From assembly GCA_030618495.1 (NCBI GenBank), contig JAUXDE010000042.1, forward strand, positions 1 through 13,826: a stretch of 13,826 nucleotides of DNA, in the 5' to 3' direction. This stretch comes from Clostridia bacterium (GTDB lineage Bacteria > UBA6262 > WVXT01 > JAUXBS01). The position numbers and the translations under genes are program-made. How positions within the stretch are numbered: the stretch's first letter is position 1; every line of letters starts with the position of its first letter. Below the pieces are notes generated by a model. It saw only the letters and a program-made list of their open reading frames with translations. It had not been told where the DNA came from and searched no databases. Positions 6,349 to 13,826 of the stretch are shown here, one piece after another.

Positions 6349-6499
6349 CAGACAGATATTTTTACTCCGATGTCGCACCATAGGAACTTTTCTTTCGCGG
6401 GCTCAAGATGTCGCTCACGTGAGAGGCTCGCTCTAAATCACGAAAACGCTGGGATTTAATCTTTAGTTATTAATCCTCCTCGTTAAAAGTCTATCTGTT
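6347..6499. repeat. Short element with imperfect terminal inverted repeats
   Basis: AACAGACAGA at 6347-6356 and TCTATCTGTT at 6490-6499 are inverted repeats matching at nine of ten bases; partial pairing continues inward (TTTTTA against TAAAA). The interior has a perfect palindrome CTCACGTGAG at 6414-6423 and two copies of GATGTCGC (6369-6376 and 6407-6414). No coding frame is present. It fills most of the only real gap in the 5542-13581 stretch. It could be a MITE-like or other dispersed repeat, or a structured RNA; copy number in the genome would decide. Confidence 0.5.
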
Positions 6500-6541
6500 G
6501 AAAGAAAAAGTAAAAGGCAAGGATTCACAGGAAGGAACGGG

Positions 6542-8209
6542 ATGCTCCAGGAACTAACCATAAAGAATTATGCGCTGATTGAAGAAATACAGATATCATT
6601 TGAGAAAGGATTGAATATCCTTACGGGTGAAACTGGGGCTGGTAAGTCAATTATCATAGGGGCGCTGAGCCTTCTGCTGGGAGAGAGGGTATCAACTGAT
6701 GTTGTGAGGAAGGGCAGCCAGGGCTGTGAAGTCTCGGGTCTTTTTTCTCTTGAAGGCTGCGATGCATTAAAGAGTTTTCTTGCGGAAAACGACATAATAG
6801 ATAAAGTTGAAACAGAATTACTCTTCAAGAGAGTTCTGAGCAAAGCCGGCAAGGGCAAATGTTATCTTAATGGGCAGGTCGTAACACTGACAATCCTGCA
6901 TAGAGTCGGGACATACCTGGTTGATATTCACGGCCAGCACACGCATCAACTGCTGTTCAACCAATCTGAACAAATGGAGATAATAGACCGCTACGGGAAG
7001 CTTGTAAAGTACAGGAAGAAAGTGATATTACTCTACGGGGATTATAAGAAAAAGTCAGAGGAGCTCAAGTTAATTCAAATTTCTGTTAGGGACAGTGATG
7101 CTCTACGGGATCTTTACAGGTACCAGTTGAAGGAAATAAGCGGGGCAAAGCTGAATCTACGGGAAGAAGAAGAACTTGAAACTGATTGTAACATATTGAG
7201 CAACGCTGAAAAGATAAGTTTATTACTGCAGGATATTCGTGAAAGACTCTACTATAGCGATAATTCGATAAAAAGCAACATAGAGAAAACTGAAAAGAGT
7301 ATGGAAAAACTCGCGGCAATTGATGGTTCCTTTAGCAAACGACTTGAGAAGATATCAGGTTTTAAATATGATCTCGAAGATATATCTTCGGCCCTGGATG
7401 AGTACGGTGGCAAAATTGAGTTTAATCCCAAACGACTTGAAGAAGTTATTGAACGGCAGGAATTAATAAAGAAACTGAAACGTAAGTACGGCAAGTCCAT
7501 AGAAGATATACTGGGCCTGGAAAAGGAACTCCGGGATAAACTTGAAAAACTGGACAACAGTCCCCGGGCAATTAAAAGTCTTGAAAAAGAAGTCAATGAT
7601 TCGAAATCCGAACTGCTTGAAGCCGCAAAAGTTCTTTCAGGCAAAAGAAAAATAGCTTCTGAAAAAATGAGTGAGGAAATTGTCAGGGAATTAAAAGGCC
7701 TTGCCATGGGCAGGACTAGCTTTTCCGCCAGTATAAATTCCTCGGAGGTGAAGTCAACAGGCATTGATGATGTGGAGTTTATGATAATGCCAAACGTAGG
7801 TGAGGACATGAAACCACTTGCCAGTATCGCTTCGGGCGGTGAGACCTCAAGAATAATGCTTGGTATAAAAACAGTTCTTGCTAATGCTGACAGGGTTCCA
7901 GTGTTAATTTTTGATGAGATTGATACCGGTATAGGAGGCGGGGTTGCCGGGGTGGTGGGCAGGAAGTTAAGGGGTCTTTGCCCTGACCATCAGGTAATCT
8001 GCGTGACTCACCTGCCGCAGATAGCAGGGTATGCCAACATTCACTACCACGTTGACAAATCAGTAGCCGGCAGCAGAACGAGGACAAGCATCAAAAGACT
8101 GGATCAAAAAGAGAGAGTTAATGAAATTGCACGAATGCTCGGGGGCGAAAAGAAAACGCATATCAGTCAGAAGCATGCAATTGAAATACTTGAGCAGAGC
8201 GCTATATGA
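6542..8209 (+). CDS. recN: DNA repair protein RecN
   Basis: RecN is an SMC-like ATPase that holds DNA ends together during recombinational repair of double-strand breaks. The 555 residues match the family length. The N-terminal ATPase half has LTIKNYALIEEI and Walker A GETGAGKS at 29-36. The Q-loop-like region has DIHGQHTHQLL. The middle (about 150-370) is Lys/Glu-rich coiled coil. The C-terminal half has the ABC signature SGGETSR at 431-437 and Walker B VLIFDEID at 454-461 followed by TGIGG, then a CVTHLPQIAG switch motif. The ATG is preceded by AGGAAGG. I saw no clear SOS operator upstream, although the 193-base gap is where the promoter of the long downstream operon should be. The stop overlaps the next start as ATGA. 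Confidence 0.97.
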   Translation: MLQELTIKNYALIEEIQISFEKGLNILTGETGAGKSIIIGALSLLLGERVSTDVVRKGSQGCEVSGLFSLEGCDALKSFLAENDIIDKVETELLFKRVLSKAGKGKCYLNGQVVTLTILHRVGTYLVDIHGQHTHQLLFNQSEQMEIIDRYGKLVKYRKKVILLYGDYKKKSEELKLIQISVRDSDALRDLYRYQLKEISGAKLNLREEEELETDCNILSNAEKISLLLQDIRERLYYSDNSIKSNIEKTEKSMEKLAAIDGSFSKRLEKISGFKYDLEDISSALDEYGGKIEFNPKRLEEVIERQELIKKLKRKYGKSIEDILGLEKELRDKLEKLDNSPRAIKSLEKEVNDSKSELLEAAKVLSGKRKIASEKMSEEIVRELKGLAMGRTSFSASINSSEVKSTGIDDVEFMIMPNVGEDMKPLASIASGGETSRIMLGIKTVLANADRVPVLIFDEIDTGIGGGVAGVVGRKLRGLCPDHQVICVTHLPQIAGYANIHYHVDKSVAGSRTRTSIKRLDQKERVNEIARMLGGEKKTHISQKHAIEILEQSAI

Positions 8210-8424
8210 AAACAAAATATAAAGTTATAATAGATGAAGAAAGGTGCAAGGGGTGCGTTCTATGCGTGATATCCTGTCCCAGGAAAATACTAAAGAAATC
8301 AGAGAAGTATAACAGTAAAGGGCATCATTTTGTTGAGGTTGTTAATGAAATGAAATGCTCCGGTTGTAATTACTGTTATATAATGTGCCCTGATATTGCC
8401 ATAGGAATTTTAAAGAATGATTAG
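8206..8424 (+). CDS. 2-oxoacid:ferredoxin oxidoreductase, ferredoxin-like delta subunit
   Basis: This 72-residue protein carries two 4Fe-4S cluster motifs: C14-x2-C17-x2-C20-x3-C24-P and C51-x2-C54-x2-C57-x3-C61-P. It would pass electrons between the thiamine-diphosphate site of the oxidoreductase and soluble ferredoxin. Size and position, directly before the alpha, beta and gamma genes, mark it as the delta subunit (VorD/KorD type) rather than a free ferredoxin. Translation is coupled to recN through an ATGA overlap, and its stop lies eight bases inside the alpha gene. Confidence 0.9.
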   Translation: MKTKYKVIIDEERCKGCVLCVISCPRKILKKSEKYNSKGHHFVEVVNEMKCSGCNYCYIMCPDIAIGILKND

Positions 8425-9478
8425 AATAATGCATAAGATATTAATAAAAGGCAATCACGCAGTAGTTGAAGGCGGAATTCAAGCGGGTTGTATGGCATAT
8501 TACGGATATCCCATAACACCGCAGAATGAGATTACTGCCTACATGGCAAAACGTATGGGGGAAGAAGGAAGAGTGTTTATACAATCTGAAAGTGAAATTG
8601 CGGCAATCAACATGGTCTTCGGCTCTTCACTTACCGGCGCCAGGACAATGACCTCTTCATCATCCCCGGGAATAAGTTTAAAGCAGGAAGGGATATCCTA
8701 TATGGCCGGCTGCGAGCTGCCTGGCGTTATAGTGAACGTTCAGCGGGGAGGGCCGGGGCTTGGAAACATATCAGGCGCGCAGGGTGATTACTTCCAGTCA
8801 ACCAGGGGTGGAGGCCATGGCGATTATAGAACAATAGTTCTTGCCCCTTACTCCGTACAGGAAATGTTCGATTTTACGATTAAAGCGTTTGACCTTGCGG
8901 ACAAATACAGAATACCGGTCATCCTTCATACGGACGGCTACCTCGGACAGATGTACGAACCTGTCCTGGTAAAGGAACTTAAGTCGGACAGGAAAACTAA
9001 AAAGGATTGGATTCTTGACGGGTGCAAGGATAGGAAGCCAAGGATGATAAGGTCTCTTCTTATGGATGAGGGGGAACTTGAAGAACACAATTGGAAACTG
9101 AATAAATTGTATGATAAAATAAAGATGAAAGAAGCATCTTGCCAAACCTGCTTCACGGAAGATGCTGTTGTTGCAATCGTTTCTTACGGAACTTCTGCCA
9201 GGATTTGTGAATCAGCCGTTAACATATTGAGGGGAAAAGGGATAAAAGCGTGCTTGATAAGACCTACAACCTTGTGGCCATTTCCCGAAAAAACAATATC
9301 TACAATAGCAAAAAAAGTAAAGAATTTTCTGGTGGTTGAAATGAGCCTCGGGCAGATGGTGGAAGACGTAAAGCTTGCTGTTAACGGCATGTCCAGGGTG
9401 CATTTTTATGGAAGTCCGGGAGGCGGCATACCTGAGACAAAGGTTGTAGTAAAAAAGGTAAAGGAAATAATTAAATGA
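8417..9478 (+). CDS. vorB: 2-oxoacid:ferredoxin oxidoreductase alpha subunit (VorB-like)
   Basis: The alpha subunit forms, with the beta subunit, the active site that oxidatively decarboxylates a 2-oxoacid to its acyl-CoA, or runs in reverse with low-potential ferredoxin. The 353 residues follow the VorB pattern: [10 protein letters not shown] at 30-39, [13 protein letters not shown] at 58-70, [14 protein letters not shown] at 79-92, [11 protein letters not shown] at 106-116, a GGGHGDY at 131-137, and a C-terminal domain ending in SPGGGIPE. This pattern is most like 3-methyl-2-oxobutanoate (branched-chain) enzymes in my memory, but KorA for 2-oxoglutarate is close and sequence reading alone does not settle the substrate. 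The ATG at 8417 has AGGA about ten bases upstream; the ATG at 8429 would be too far from it. It overlaps the beta gene by four bases. Confidence 0.9.
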   Translation: MIRIMHKILIKGNHAVVEGGIQAGCMAYYGYPITPQNEITAYMAKRMGEEGRVFIQSESEIAAINMVFGSSLTGARTMTSSSSPGISLKQEGISYMAGCELPGVIVNVQRGGPGLGNISGAQGDYFQSTRGGGHGDYRTIVLAPYSVQEMFDFTIKAFDLADKYRIPVILHTDGYLGQMYEPVLVKELKSDRKTKKDWILDGCKDRKPRMIRSLLMDEGELEEHNWKLNKLYDKIKMKEASCQTCFTEDAVVAIVSYGTSARICESAVNILRGKGIKACLIRPTTLWPFPEKTISTIAKKVKNFLVVEMSLGQMVEDVKLAVNGMSRVHFYGSPGGGIPETKVVVKKVKEIIK

Positions 9479-10215
9479 TGGATAAGAATAAAATATACAG
9501 ACCTGAGAGCCTGACAGATGTTCAAAACATATACTGTTCAGGCTGCGGCCACGGGATAATTCACCGCCTGGTCGCTGAAATCATTGATGAACTTGAAATC
9601 AGGGAAAAAACCATAGCCGTTGCTCCGGTTGGCTGCGCCGTATTTGCCTATTTCTACTGGAACTTTGATGTTACGGAAGCCGCTCACGGGCGCCCGCCTG
9701 CGGTGGCTACCGGAATAAAAAGAATACTTCCCGACAGGGTTGTGTTTACTTACCAGGGTGACGGTGACTTAGCTGCCATTGGAACTGCTGAGATAATTCA
9801 TGCGGCAAACAGGGGTGAGAACATCACGGTGGTATTCGTCAACAATGCCGTTTACGGCATGACAGGGGGGCAGATGGCTCCCACGACACTGATAAAACAA
9901 AAGACGACAACGTCTCCAAGGGGCAGGAATCCAAGGTACTCGGGATTCCCGATAAAAATATCAGAAGCGCTGGCCGCTCTTGACGGTACCACGTACATAG
10001 AAAGAGTTTCGGTACATAACGTTAAGAACGTAATAAACGCTAAAAGGGCATTGAAGAAAGCATTCAAAATACAAATAGAGGGCAAGGGTTTTTCAATGGT
10101 TGAATTTCTTGCAATGTGCCCTGTTGGCTGGGCCATGAGCAGCGAAGATTCAGTCAAATGGATTGAGGAAAAGATGATACCGGAGTATCCGCTGGGGGTA
10201 ATAAAAGATGCGTGA
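9475..10215 (+). CDS. 2-oxoacid:ferredoxin oxidoreductase beta subunit, thiamine-diphosphate-binding
   Basis: The beta subunit binds thiamine diphosphate and Mg. In the 246 residues I see CSGCGHG at 21-27, VGC at 52-54, [13 protein letters not shown] at 71-83, the cofactor motif beginning QGDGD at 94-98 and closing with [11 protein letters not shown] at 123-133, then QKTTTSPRG. This is the KorB/VorA pattern. Two ATGs lie in a row (9475 and 9478); the first overlaps the alpha stop as ATGA and has AAGGAAAT upstream. The 3' end overlaps the gamma gene by eight bases. The complex with the alpha, gamma and delta subunits would work in the cytoplasm. Confidence 0.93.
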   Translation: MMDKNKIYRPESLTDVQNIYCSGCGHGIIHRLVAEIIDELEIREKTIAVAPVGCAVFAYFYWNFDVTEAAHGRPPAVATGIKRILPDRVVFTYQGDGDLAAIGTAEIIHAANRGENITVVFVNNAVYGMTGGQMAPTTLIKQKTTTSPRGRNPRYSGFPIKISEALAALDGTTYIERVSVHNVKNVINAKRALKKAFKIQIEGKGFSMVEFLAMCPVGWAMSSEDSVKWIEEKMIPEYPLGVIKDA

Positions 10216-10744
10216 AGAAGTAATAATAGCCGGTTATGGCGGACAGGGCATACTTTTTATGGGTTCCGTACTTGCTAATTCCGCGATGGTGGAAGGTTTG
10301 GAAGTAACCTTCTTCCCGTCATACGGAGCGGAGATGAGGGGCGGCACTGCAAACGGCGGAGTAGTGATTTCAAATAAGAAAATCGGTTCCCCTATCGTAA
10401 CAAGACCGTCATCGCTTATTATAATGAATGAACTTTCCATGAAAAGGTTCTATCCCATGTTGAAGAAAAAAGGAACCGTTATAGTAAACTCTTCTCTCGT
10501 TAAAGAAATACCAAAAAGCAAAGAAGTAAAGATTATAAAAATCCCGGCAACTCAGTTTGCGGAGGTTCTGGGAAATGAAAAGGTGGCAAATATGATAGCG
10601 CTGGGCGCGTATATAAAAGAAACCGGAATATTCTCGCTTGACAGCGCTATTAAATCTCTTCATTCGCTATTGATAGCGGACAAGAAAGTCCTCGTTGACA
10701 TAAATGAAAAAGCATTAAAGCTGGGGGCCAGCGATGAATATTAG
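10208..10744 (+). CDS. 2-oxoacid:ferredoxin oxidoreductase gamma subunit
   Basis: The gamma subunit completes the four-part oxidoreductase and is linked in known structures to coenzyme A binding. The 178 residues begin with the family motif GYGGQG at 9-14, continue with [15 protein letters not shown] (36-50), and have SNKKIGSP at 55-62 and a conserved ANMIALGAY in the second half. The usual length is about 180. A GGGGG run nine bases before the ATG acts as a modest ribosome-binding site, but overlap with the beta gene (eight bases) suggests coupled translation. The 3' end overlaps the acetyltransferase gene by eleven bases, the sign of a tightly joined operon. Confidence 0.92.
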   Translation: MREEVIIAGYGGQGILFMGSVLANSAMVEGLEVTFFPSYGAEMRGGTANGGVVISNKKIGSPIVTRPSSLIIMNELSMKRFYPMLKKKGTVIVNSSLVKEIPKSKEVKIIKIPATQFAEVLGNEKVANMIALGAYIKETGIFSLDSAIKSLHSLLIADKKVLVDINEKALKLGASDEY

Positions 10745-11198
10745 AAAAGCAAAGGTTGCTGATGTAAACATAATGCGTTTAATGATAAATTCATACGCCA
10801 GGAAAGGCATGATGCTCGAGAGGTCATTGAACGAGTTATATGAGAACCTGAGAGACTATTTCGTTGCCGATGAAAGCGGTAAGGTTGTCGGCTGCTGCGC
10901 CCTGCACATAGGCTGGAATGACCTGGCTGAGATAAAATCTCTTGCAGTCGAAGAAAAAAGTTCCGGCAAAGGAATCGGCAGGGAACTTGTTATTAAGTGC
11001 ATTGAAGAGGCTGGGGATATCGGCGTTAATAAAGTATTCGCTTTGACCTACAAACCTGACTTCTTCAGGAAGTTAAAATTCAAGCCCATCAATAAGGAAG
11101 AACTTCCCCATAAAATATGGAATGAATGCGTCAATTGCCCGAAGTTTCCCGACTGTGACGAGGAAGCGCTCATAATCGAGCTAAATAATGACCGTTAA
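10734..11198 (+). CDS. GNAT acetyltransferase, ArgA-like (probable amino-acid N-acetyltransferase)
   Basis: This 154-residue protein is a single GNAT domain that transfers an acetyl group from acetyl-CoA. The acetyl-CoA-binding motif is seen as IKSLAVEEKSSGKGIG (67-82). The tail HKIWNECVNCPKFPDCDEEAL has Cys132, Cys135 and Cys141; this pattern and the overall length fit the short ArgA-type enzymes of anaerobes that make N-acetylglutamate, the first step of arginine synthesis. The assignment is from family resemblance, and another substrate cannot be excluded. The three cysteines might bind a metal, which is my inference. The gene overlaps the gamma gene by eleven bases and the next gene by eleven, so it is made with the oxidoreductase. 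Confidence 0.75.
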   Translation: MNIRKAKVADVNIMRLMINSYARKGMMLERSLNELYENLRDYFVADESGKVVGCCALHIGWNDLAEIKSLAVEEKSSGKGIGRELVIKCIEEAGDIGVNKVFALTYKPDFFRKLKFKPINKEELPHKIWNECVNCPKFPDCDEEALIIELNNDR

Positions 11199-13581
11199 AA
11201 AAATATACACGTTTATTGTTTTGACACTCCTTGTATTAGCAGATACTCCTGCCTATTCCGGAAGCAATCTAGATACCGCAAGGGAATTCGAGAAAAAAAC
11301 ACACGCCAATTACGAAAAAACAATTAAATCGTACTTTTCCGCCATGGAAGAGGAGCCTGAAAATGACCGTAAGATACGTTTTATGCTCGGAAAGTTTTAC
11401 TATGATTACGGGAAATTCGAAAAAGCTATTGAACAGCTCAGGACTGTCTACGAAAAAGACAAGAAAGCCGGTAGTATTATTAAATTGCTTGCCATGTCCT
11501 ATTTTATGACGGCAAGTTACACCGAAGCTCTTTCGATATTTGAAAAATATAAGAATAACAAGGATAACGAGTGTTTATATTACCATGCCAGGTCCTGCGA
11601 AAAATTAAACCTTTATAATAAAGCGCTGGAATTATACGGCAAGGTCTCCGGGAAACCATACAAGTCACTGTCCCTTGAACGAATGGATGCCATAAATGCT
11701 AAAGTTAAAAAAATTACGGTGGATGACATCCGGGACAAGAAGCTGAAGAGAGTTATTAAAACGGCTCCTTCACAGGAATCCTACCCGAATGCCGGCGCGG
11801 TTATACTGATAGATGAATACAGCTTTGAAGTCCTGCCCGATTCCACTTCCGTCACCGAGCAGTATTTCATGGTAAAGATACTTAATGACAGGGGGAAGAG
11901 GTACGGAGAAATAAAACTTGACTATGACTGCACTTATGAAAACGTAGAGCTCGTTTATGCCAGGACTATAAAGCCTGACGGAACAATTGTTTACGCGGGT
12001 GACAAGCACATCAGGGACGTTTCAAGATACCAGAATTACCCGCTTTACAGTAATTCAAGGATAAAGATTATATCAATGCCGGAAGTTTCCAATGACGCCA
12101 TTATAGAATACCGGGCAAAATGGTATAACAGCAAACTTATAGAGGGAAGGCATTTTTCAAAACATTTCGGCGTCCAGGGCAGGGAACCGTACCTGTACCA
12201 GAAGGCAGGAATAACGGTACCTGCTCATTATAAAGTCAATATTAAGGATTACAATCCGGGATACGCGGGGATTAATCCTGATTTTACCCCGGAAACAACC
12301 GAATCCGAAAACAAGAAACAGTGGACCTGGGAGTTCAATAAGATGCCGGAGATTATAAACGAACCTTATATGCCCGCGTGGTGCGACATAGTAGCAGGGT
12401 TTGCTGTTTCAACGTTCAACTCCTATGATGAAATATACAGGTGGTGGTGGAAGGTTGCAAAGGACAAGATTGACAGGACAAAACCCATGAAGCAAAAAGT
12501 AAAAGAACTCACAAAAGGCAAAACCATTGAAATAGAAAAGGCAAAGGCAATATATCACTGGTGCGCGGCAAAAATACGTTACGTGGGTGTGGAATACGGC
12601 GATGCCGGTTTTGAACCGCATTATGCCAGCGAAATATTTGACAACAAGTACGGGGACTGCAAGGACCAGTCAATGCTGCTGATTGCAATGCTTAAAATAG
12701 CTGGGATAAAAGCGCATCCTGTTTTGATAGGCACGAGGGGGGTGTGGGCGCTGGACGAGGATTTCCCATCGTTGACTTTCAATCACTGCATTGTTCTTGC
12801 GGAGGTTAATAATAACATGGTTTTCATGGACCCTACGGCGGAAACCACCGGCTTCGGCGACCTGCCTGCGTCAGACCAGGACAGGATGGTGCTGGTGTTT
12901 TTTGGAAAGGAAGGCAGGCTCATGAAGACCCCGCTCTTCAGGACAGAACATAACAGGGTGCATAAGAAGATGAATATTGATATAAGCGACGATGAAACCA
13001 TTGAAGGAGTGCGCCAGGTATACACATACGGCAAGTATGACCAGGGACAGCGCTATTGGATTAAATACACCAAACCTGTTGAATTCAAGGAAAACCTGAA
13101 ATCAAAGATAAACACTATTACACCGGGCGGGGAATTGACGGATTACAGCGTAAGCGATGCGGAAAACCTGAATAACCCTGTTAAATTGAGGATGGTGTTT
13201 AACGGCCCTGAGTTCCTTACAAAGGCAGGCAATGACAGGCTCGTGCCTCAACTCGGGGGCTTATACGCGGACTTCGTTTCAAGGGAGAAAAGAGAATACC
13301 CGCTGGAGTTCAGCTTCCTTGATAAAATCCATACGGAAATACAGCTCACAATACCCGGCAAGTTAAAAATAAAATATCTGCCCGAGGAAATCATAAGGGA
13401 AACGCCATGGTTTGACTATATTAACAGGTATACTTTTTCCGGAGGCATCATCAAGTTTGAGGAAATACTATTAAGGAAGAAGAAGTTAATCCCAGTAAAA
13501 GATTACAGCCAGTACAAGGAAGTATACGAAGAACTTGCGCGTCAAACGAGCAAGCAGGCTATATTGACCTATAAAGAATAA
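11188..13581 (+). CDS. Secreted TPR, DUF3857 and transglutaminase-like protein
   Basis: The 797-residue product begins with a signal peptide (MTVKKIYTFIVLTLLVLAD, likely cleaved near AYS at 22-24). About 50-190 are TPR-like helices (KFYYDYGKFEKAIEQL, AMSYFMTASYTEALSIF, ARSCEKLNLYNKALELY). A DUF3857 domain follows (about 200-370; VTEQYFMVKILNDRGKRYG, then PDGTIV), and then a transglutaminase-like core with a complete triad: Cys491 in YGDCKDQ, His533 in FNHC and Asp548 in MDPT. The C-terminal 200 residues are beta-rich. Such proteins are usually periplasmic or outer-membrane linked in Bacteroidetes and relatives; whether they act as peptidases or cross-linkers is not known to me. It overlaps the acetyltransferase gene by eleven bases and ends the operon. 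No clean terminator follows, but a repeat region begins nine bases after the stop. Confidence 0.88.
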   Translation: MTVKKIYTFIVLTLLVLADTPAYSGSNLDTAREFEKKTHANYEKTIKSYFSAMEEEPENDRKIRFMLGKFYYDYGKFEKAIEQLRTVYEKDKKAGSIIKLLAMSYFMTASYTEALSIFEKYKNNKDNECLYYHARSCEKLNLYNKALELYGKVSGKPYKSLSLERMDAINAKVKKITVDDIRDKKLKRVIKTAPSQESYPNAGAVILIDEYSFEVLPDSTSVTEQYFMVKILNDRGKRYGEIKLDYDCTYENVELVYARTIKPDGTIVYAGDKHIRDVSRYQNYPLYSNSRIKIISMPEVSNDAIIEYRAKWYNSKLIEGRHFSKHFGVQGREPYLYQKAGITVPAHYKVNIKDYNPGYAGINPDFTPETTESENKKQWTWEFNKMPEIINEPYMPAWCDIVAGFAVSTFNSYDEIYRWWWKVAKDKIDRTKPMKQKVKELTKGKTIEIEKAKAIYHWCAAKIRYVGVEYGDAGFEPHYASEIFDNKYGDCKDQSMLLIAMLKIAGIKAHPVLIGTRGVWALDEDFPSLTFNHCIVLAEVNNNMVFMDPTAETTGFGDLPASDQDRMVLVFFGKEGRLMKTPLFRTEHNRVHKKMNIDISDDETIEGVRQVYTYGKYDQGQRYWIKYTKPVEFKENLKSKINTITPGGELTDYSVSDAENLNNPVKLRMVFNGPEFLTKAGNDRLVPQLGGLYADFVSREKREYPLEFSFLDKIHTEIQLTIPGKLKIKYLPEEIIRETPWFDYINRYTFSGGIIKFEEILLRKKKLIPVKDYSQYKEVYEELARQTSKQAILTYKE

Positions 13582-13589
13582 ATAAACTT

Positions 13590-13654
13590 GATTTTTACTC
13601 TCCATTTGGGGAGCCTGTGCTGAGCGTTGCCGAAGTAAGAGTAGGGCGAGGGGA
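13590..13654. repeat. Intergenic repeat, copy A, with inserted 25-base motif
   Basis: The sequence starts GATTTTTACTCTCC, forms a small hairpin (CTCTCC/GGGGAG at 13598-13613), is interrupted by a motif at 13614-13638 (CTGTGCTGAGCGTTGCCGAA in its core), and ends GTAGGGCGAGGGGA. The core motif resembles a CTGAGC...GAAG repeat that I remember from intergenic regions of many uncultured bacterial genomes. Without the 25 bases it aligns with copy B. Confidence 0.6.
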
Positions 13655-13664
13655 ATTTACTCTA

Positions 13665-13706
13665 GATTTTTCCTCTCCCCAAAGGGGAGAGGGTAGGGTG
13701 AGGGGA
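13665..13706. repeat. Intergenic repeat, copy B, with perfect hairpin
   Basis: It starts GATTTTTCCTCTCCCC and contains a perfect nine-base inverted repeat, CCTCTCCCC (13672-13680) and GGGGAGAGG (13684-13692), with an AAA loop, and ends GTAGGGTGAGGGGA. The last AGGGGA lies five bases before the ATG of the next gene, so the repeat supplies its ribosome-binding site. The hairpin could also end transcription of the upstream operon, but no U-run follows it. Confidence 0.65.
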
Positions 13707-13710
13707 TAAA

Positions 13711-13826
13711 ATGAAAATTCTTGTGATGTATTATTCAAGCACCGGTAACACCGGGCAACTGGCAAAGGAAGTGGCAAAGGGGGTAAAAAGCGTTGAAGCC
13801 ATTGAATGTGTATTAAAAGAATCCTC
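13711..13826 (+). CDS. Flavodoxin-like / WrbA-type flavoprotein, N-terminal part (3' end outside window)
   Basis: Only 38 codons are present. The product begins MKILVMYYSSTGNTGQLAKE, with the FMN-phosphate-binding loop SSTGNT directly after the first strand, followed by an amphipathic helix. This is the start of a flavodoxin fold; the AKEVAKGV that follows resembles WrbA-type NAD(P)H:quinone oxidoreductases, although a simple flavodoxin is equally possible until the rest is seen. AGGGGA from the upstream repeat is the only ribosome-binding site in view, at a tight spacing. Confidence 0.8.
   Translation, partial: MKILVMYYSSTGNTGQLAKEVAKGVKSVEAIECVLKES

Noticed and set aside
8206-11198. Pyruvate:ferredoxin oxidoreductase
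   Set aside because: Alpha motifs such as [10 protein letters not shown] with GISLKQEG fit Vor/Kor rather than pyruvate enzymes as I recall them, and the gamma and delta subunits are separate small genes of that type.
13590-13706. CRISPR-like array from the repeated GGGGAG/CTCTCC units
   Set aside because: There are only two units, with unequal length and no spacer pattern; dispersed intergenic repeats explain them better.

Overview
The window looks like chromosomal DNA of an anaerobic, probably uncultured bacterium with a gene-dense, moderately AT-rich genome. The signs are a Wood-Ljungdahl pathway methyltransferase (acsE) directly behind an acetate kinase gene, a ferredoxin-linked 2-oxoacid oxidoreductase, very few spacer bases between genes, and lysine-rich proteins with little similarity to well-studied phyla. 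The gene mix would fit a candidate phylum such as Omnitrophota or a relative, but no marker here decides this and I hold that placement loosely. All protein genes lie on the + strand.

Layout. (1) 1-1978: the 3' part of ackA, then acsE, then a small unrecognised protein with a histone-H1-like lysine tail. (2) 1979-3243: an AT-rich, gene-poor stretch holding one lipoprotein gene with its own consensus promoter and a strong downstream hairpin, then about 440 bases with no supportable gene. (3) 3244-3316: tRNA-Ala(GGC). (4) 3362-6348: yjbQ, an rsmD-like methyltransferase, a secreted parallel beta-helix protein and nadK. Its junctions overlap by 1, 17 and 1 bases. (5) 6347-6499: a short element bounded by imperfect inverted repeats. 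(6) 6542-13581: a seven-gene run in which every neighbouring pair overlaps: recN, ferredoxin, alpha, beta and gamma subunits of a 2-oxoacid:ferredoxin oxidoreductase, an ArgA-like acetyltransferase, and a large secreted TPR/DUF3857/transglutaminase-like protein. (7) 13590-13706: two copies of an intergenic repeat, one carrying an inserted 25-base motif. (8) 13711 to the end: start of a flavodoxin-like gene.

Function. Acetate kinase and AcsE point to acetyl-CoA/acetate metabolism with ATP made by substrate-level phosphorylation. The oxidoreductase exchanges electrons with ferredoxin, the same carrier the Wood-Ljungdahl pathway uses. Its gamma gene overlaps an ArgA-like gene, so a link from 2-oxoglutarate through glutamate to N-acetylglutamate is possible, although the alpha subunit looks most like VorB (branched-chain 2-oxoacids). 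The rest is housekeeping (NAD kinase, rRNA methylation, RecN repair) mixed with envelope proteins.

I found no CRISPR array, intact transposon, phage or recognisable defence system. The points most worth a second look are the Cys/Ser/Thr ladder in the beta-helix protein, the altered motif IV in the RsmD-like enzyme, the two intergenic repeat elements, and the AT-rich lipoprotein cassette next to the tRNA gene.
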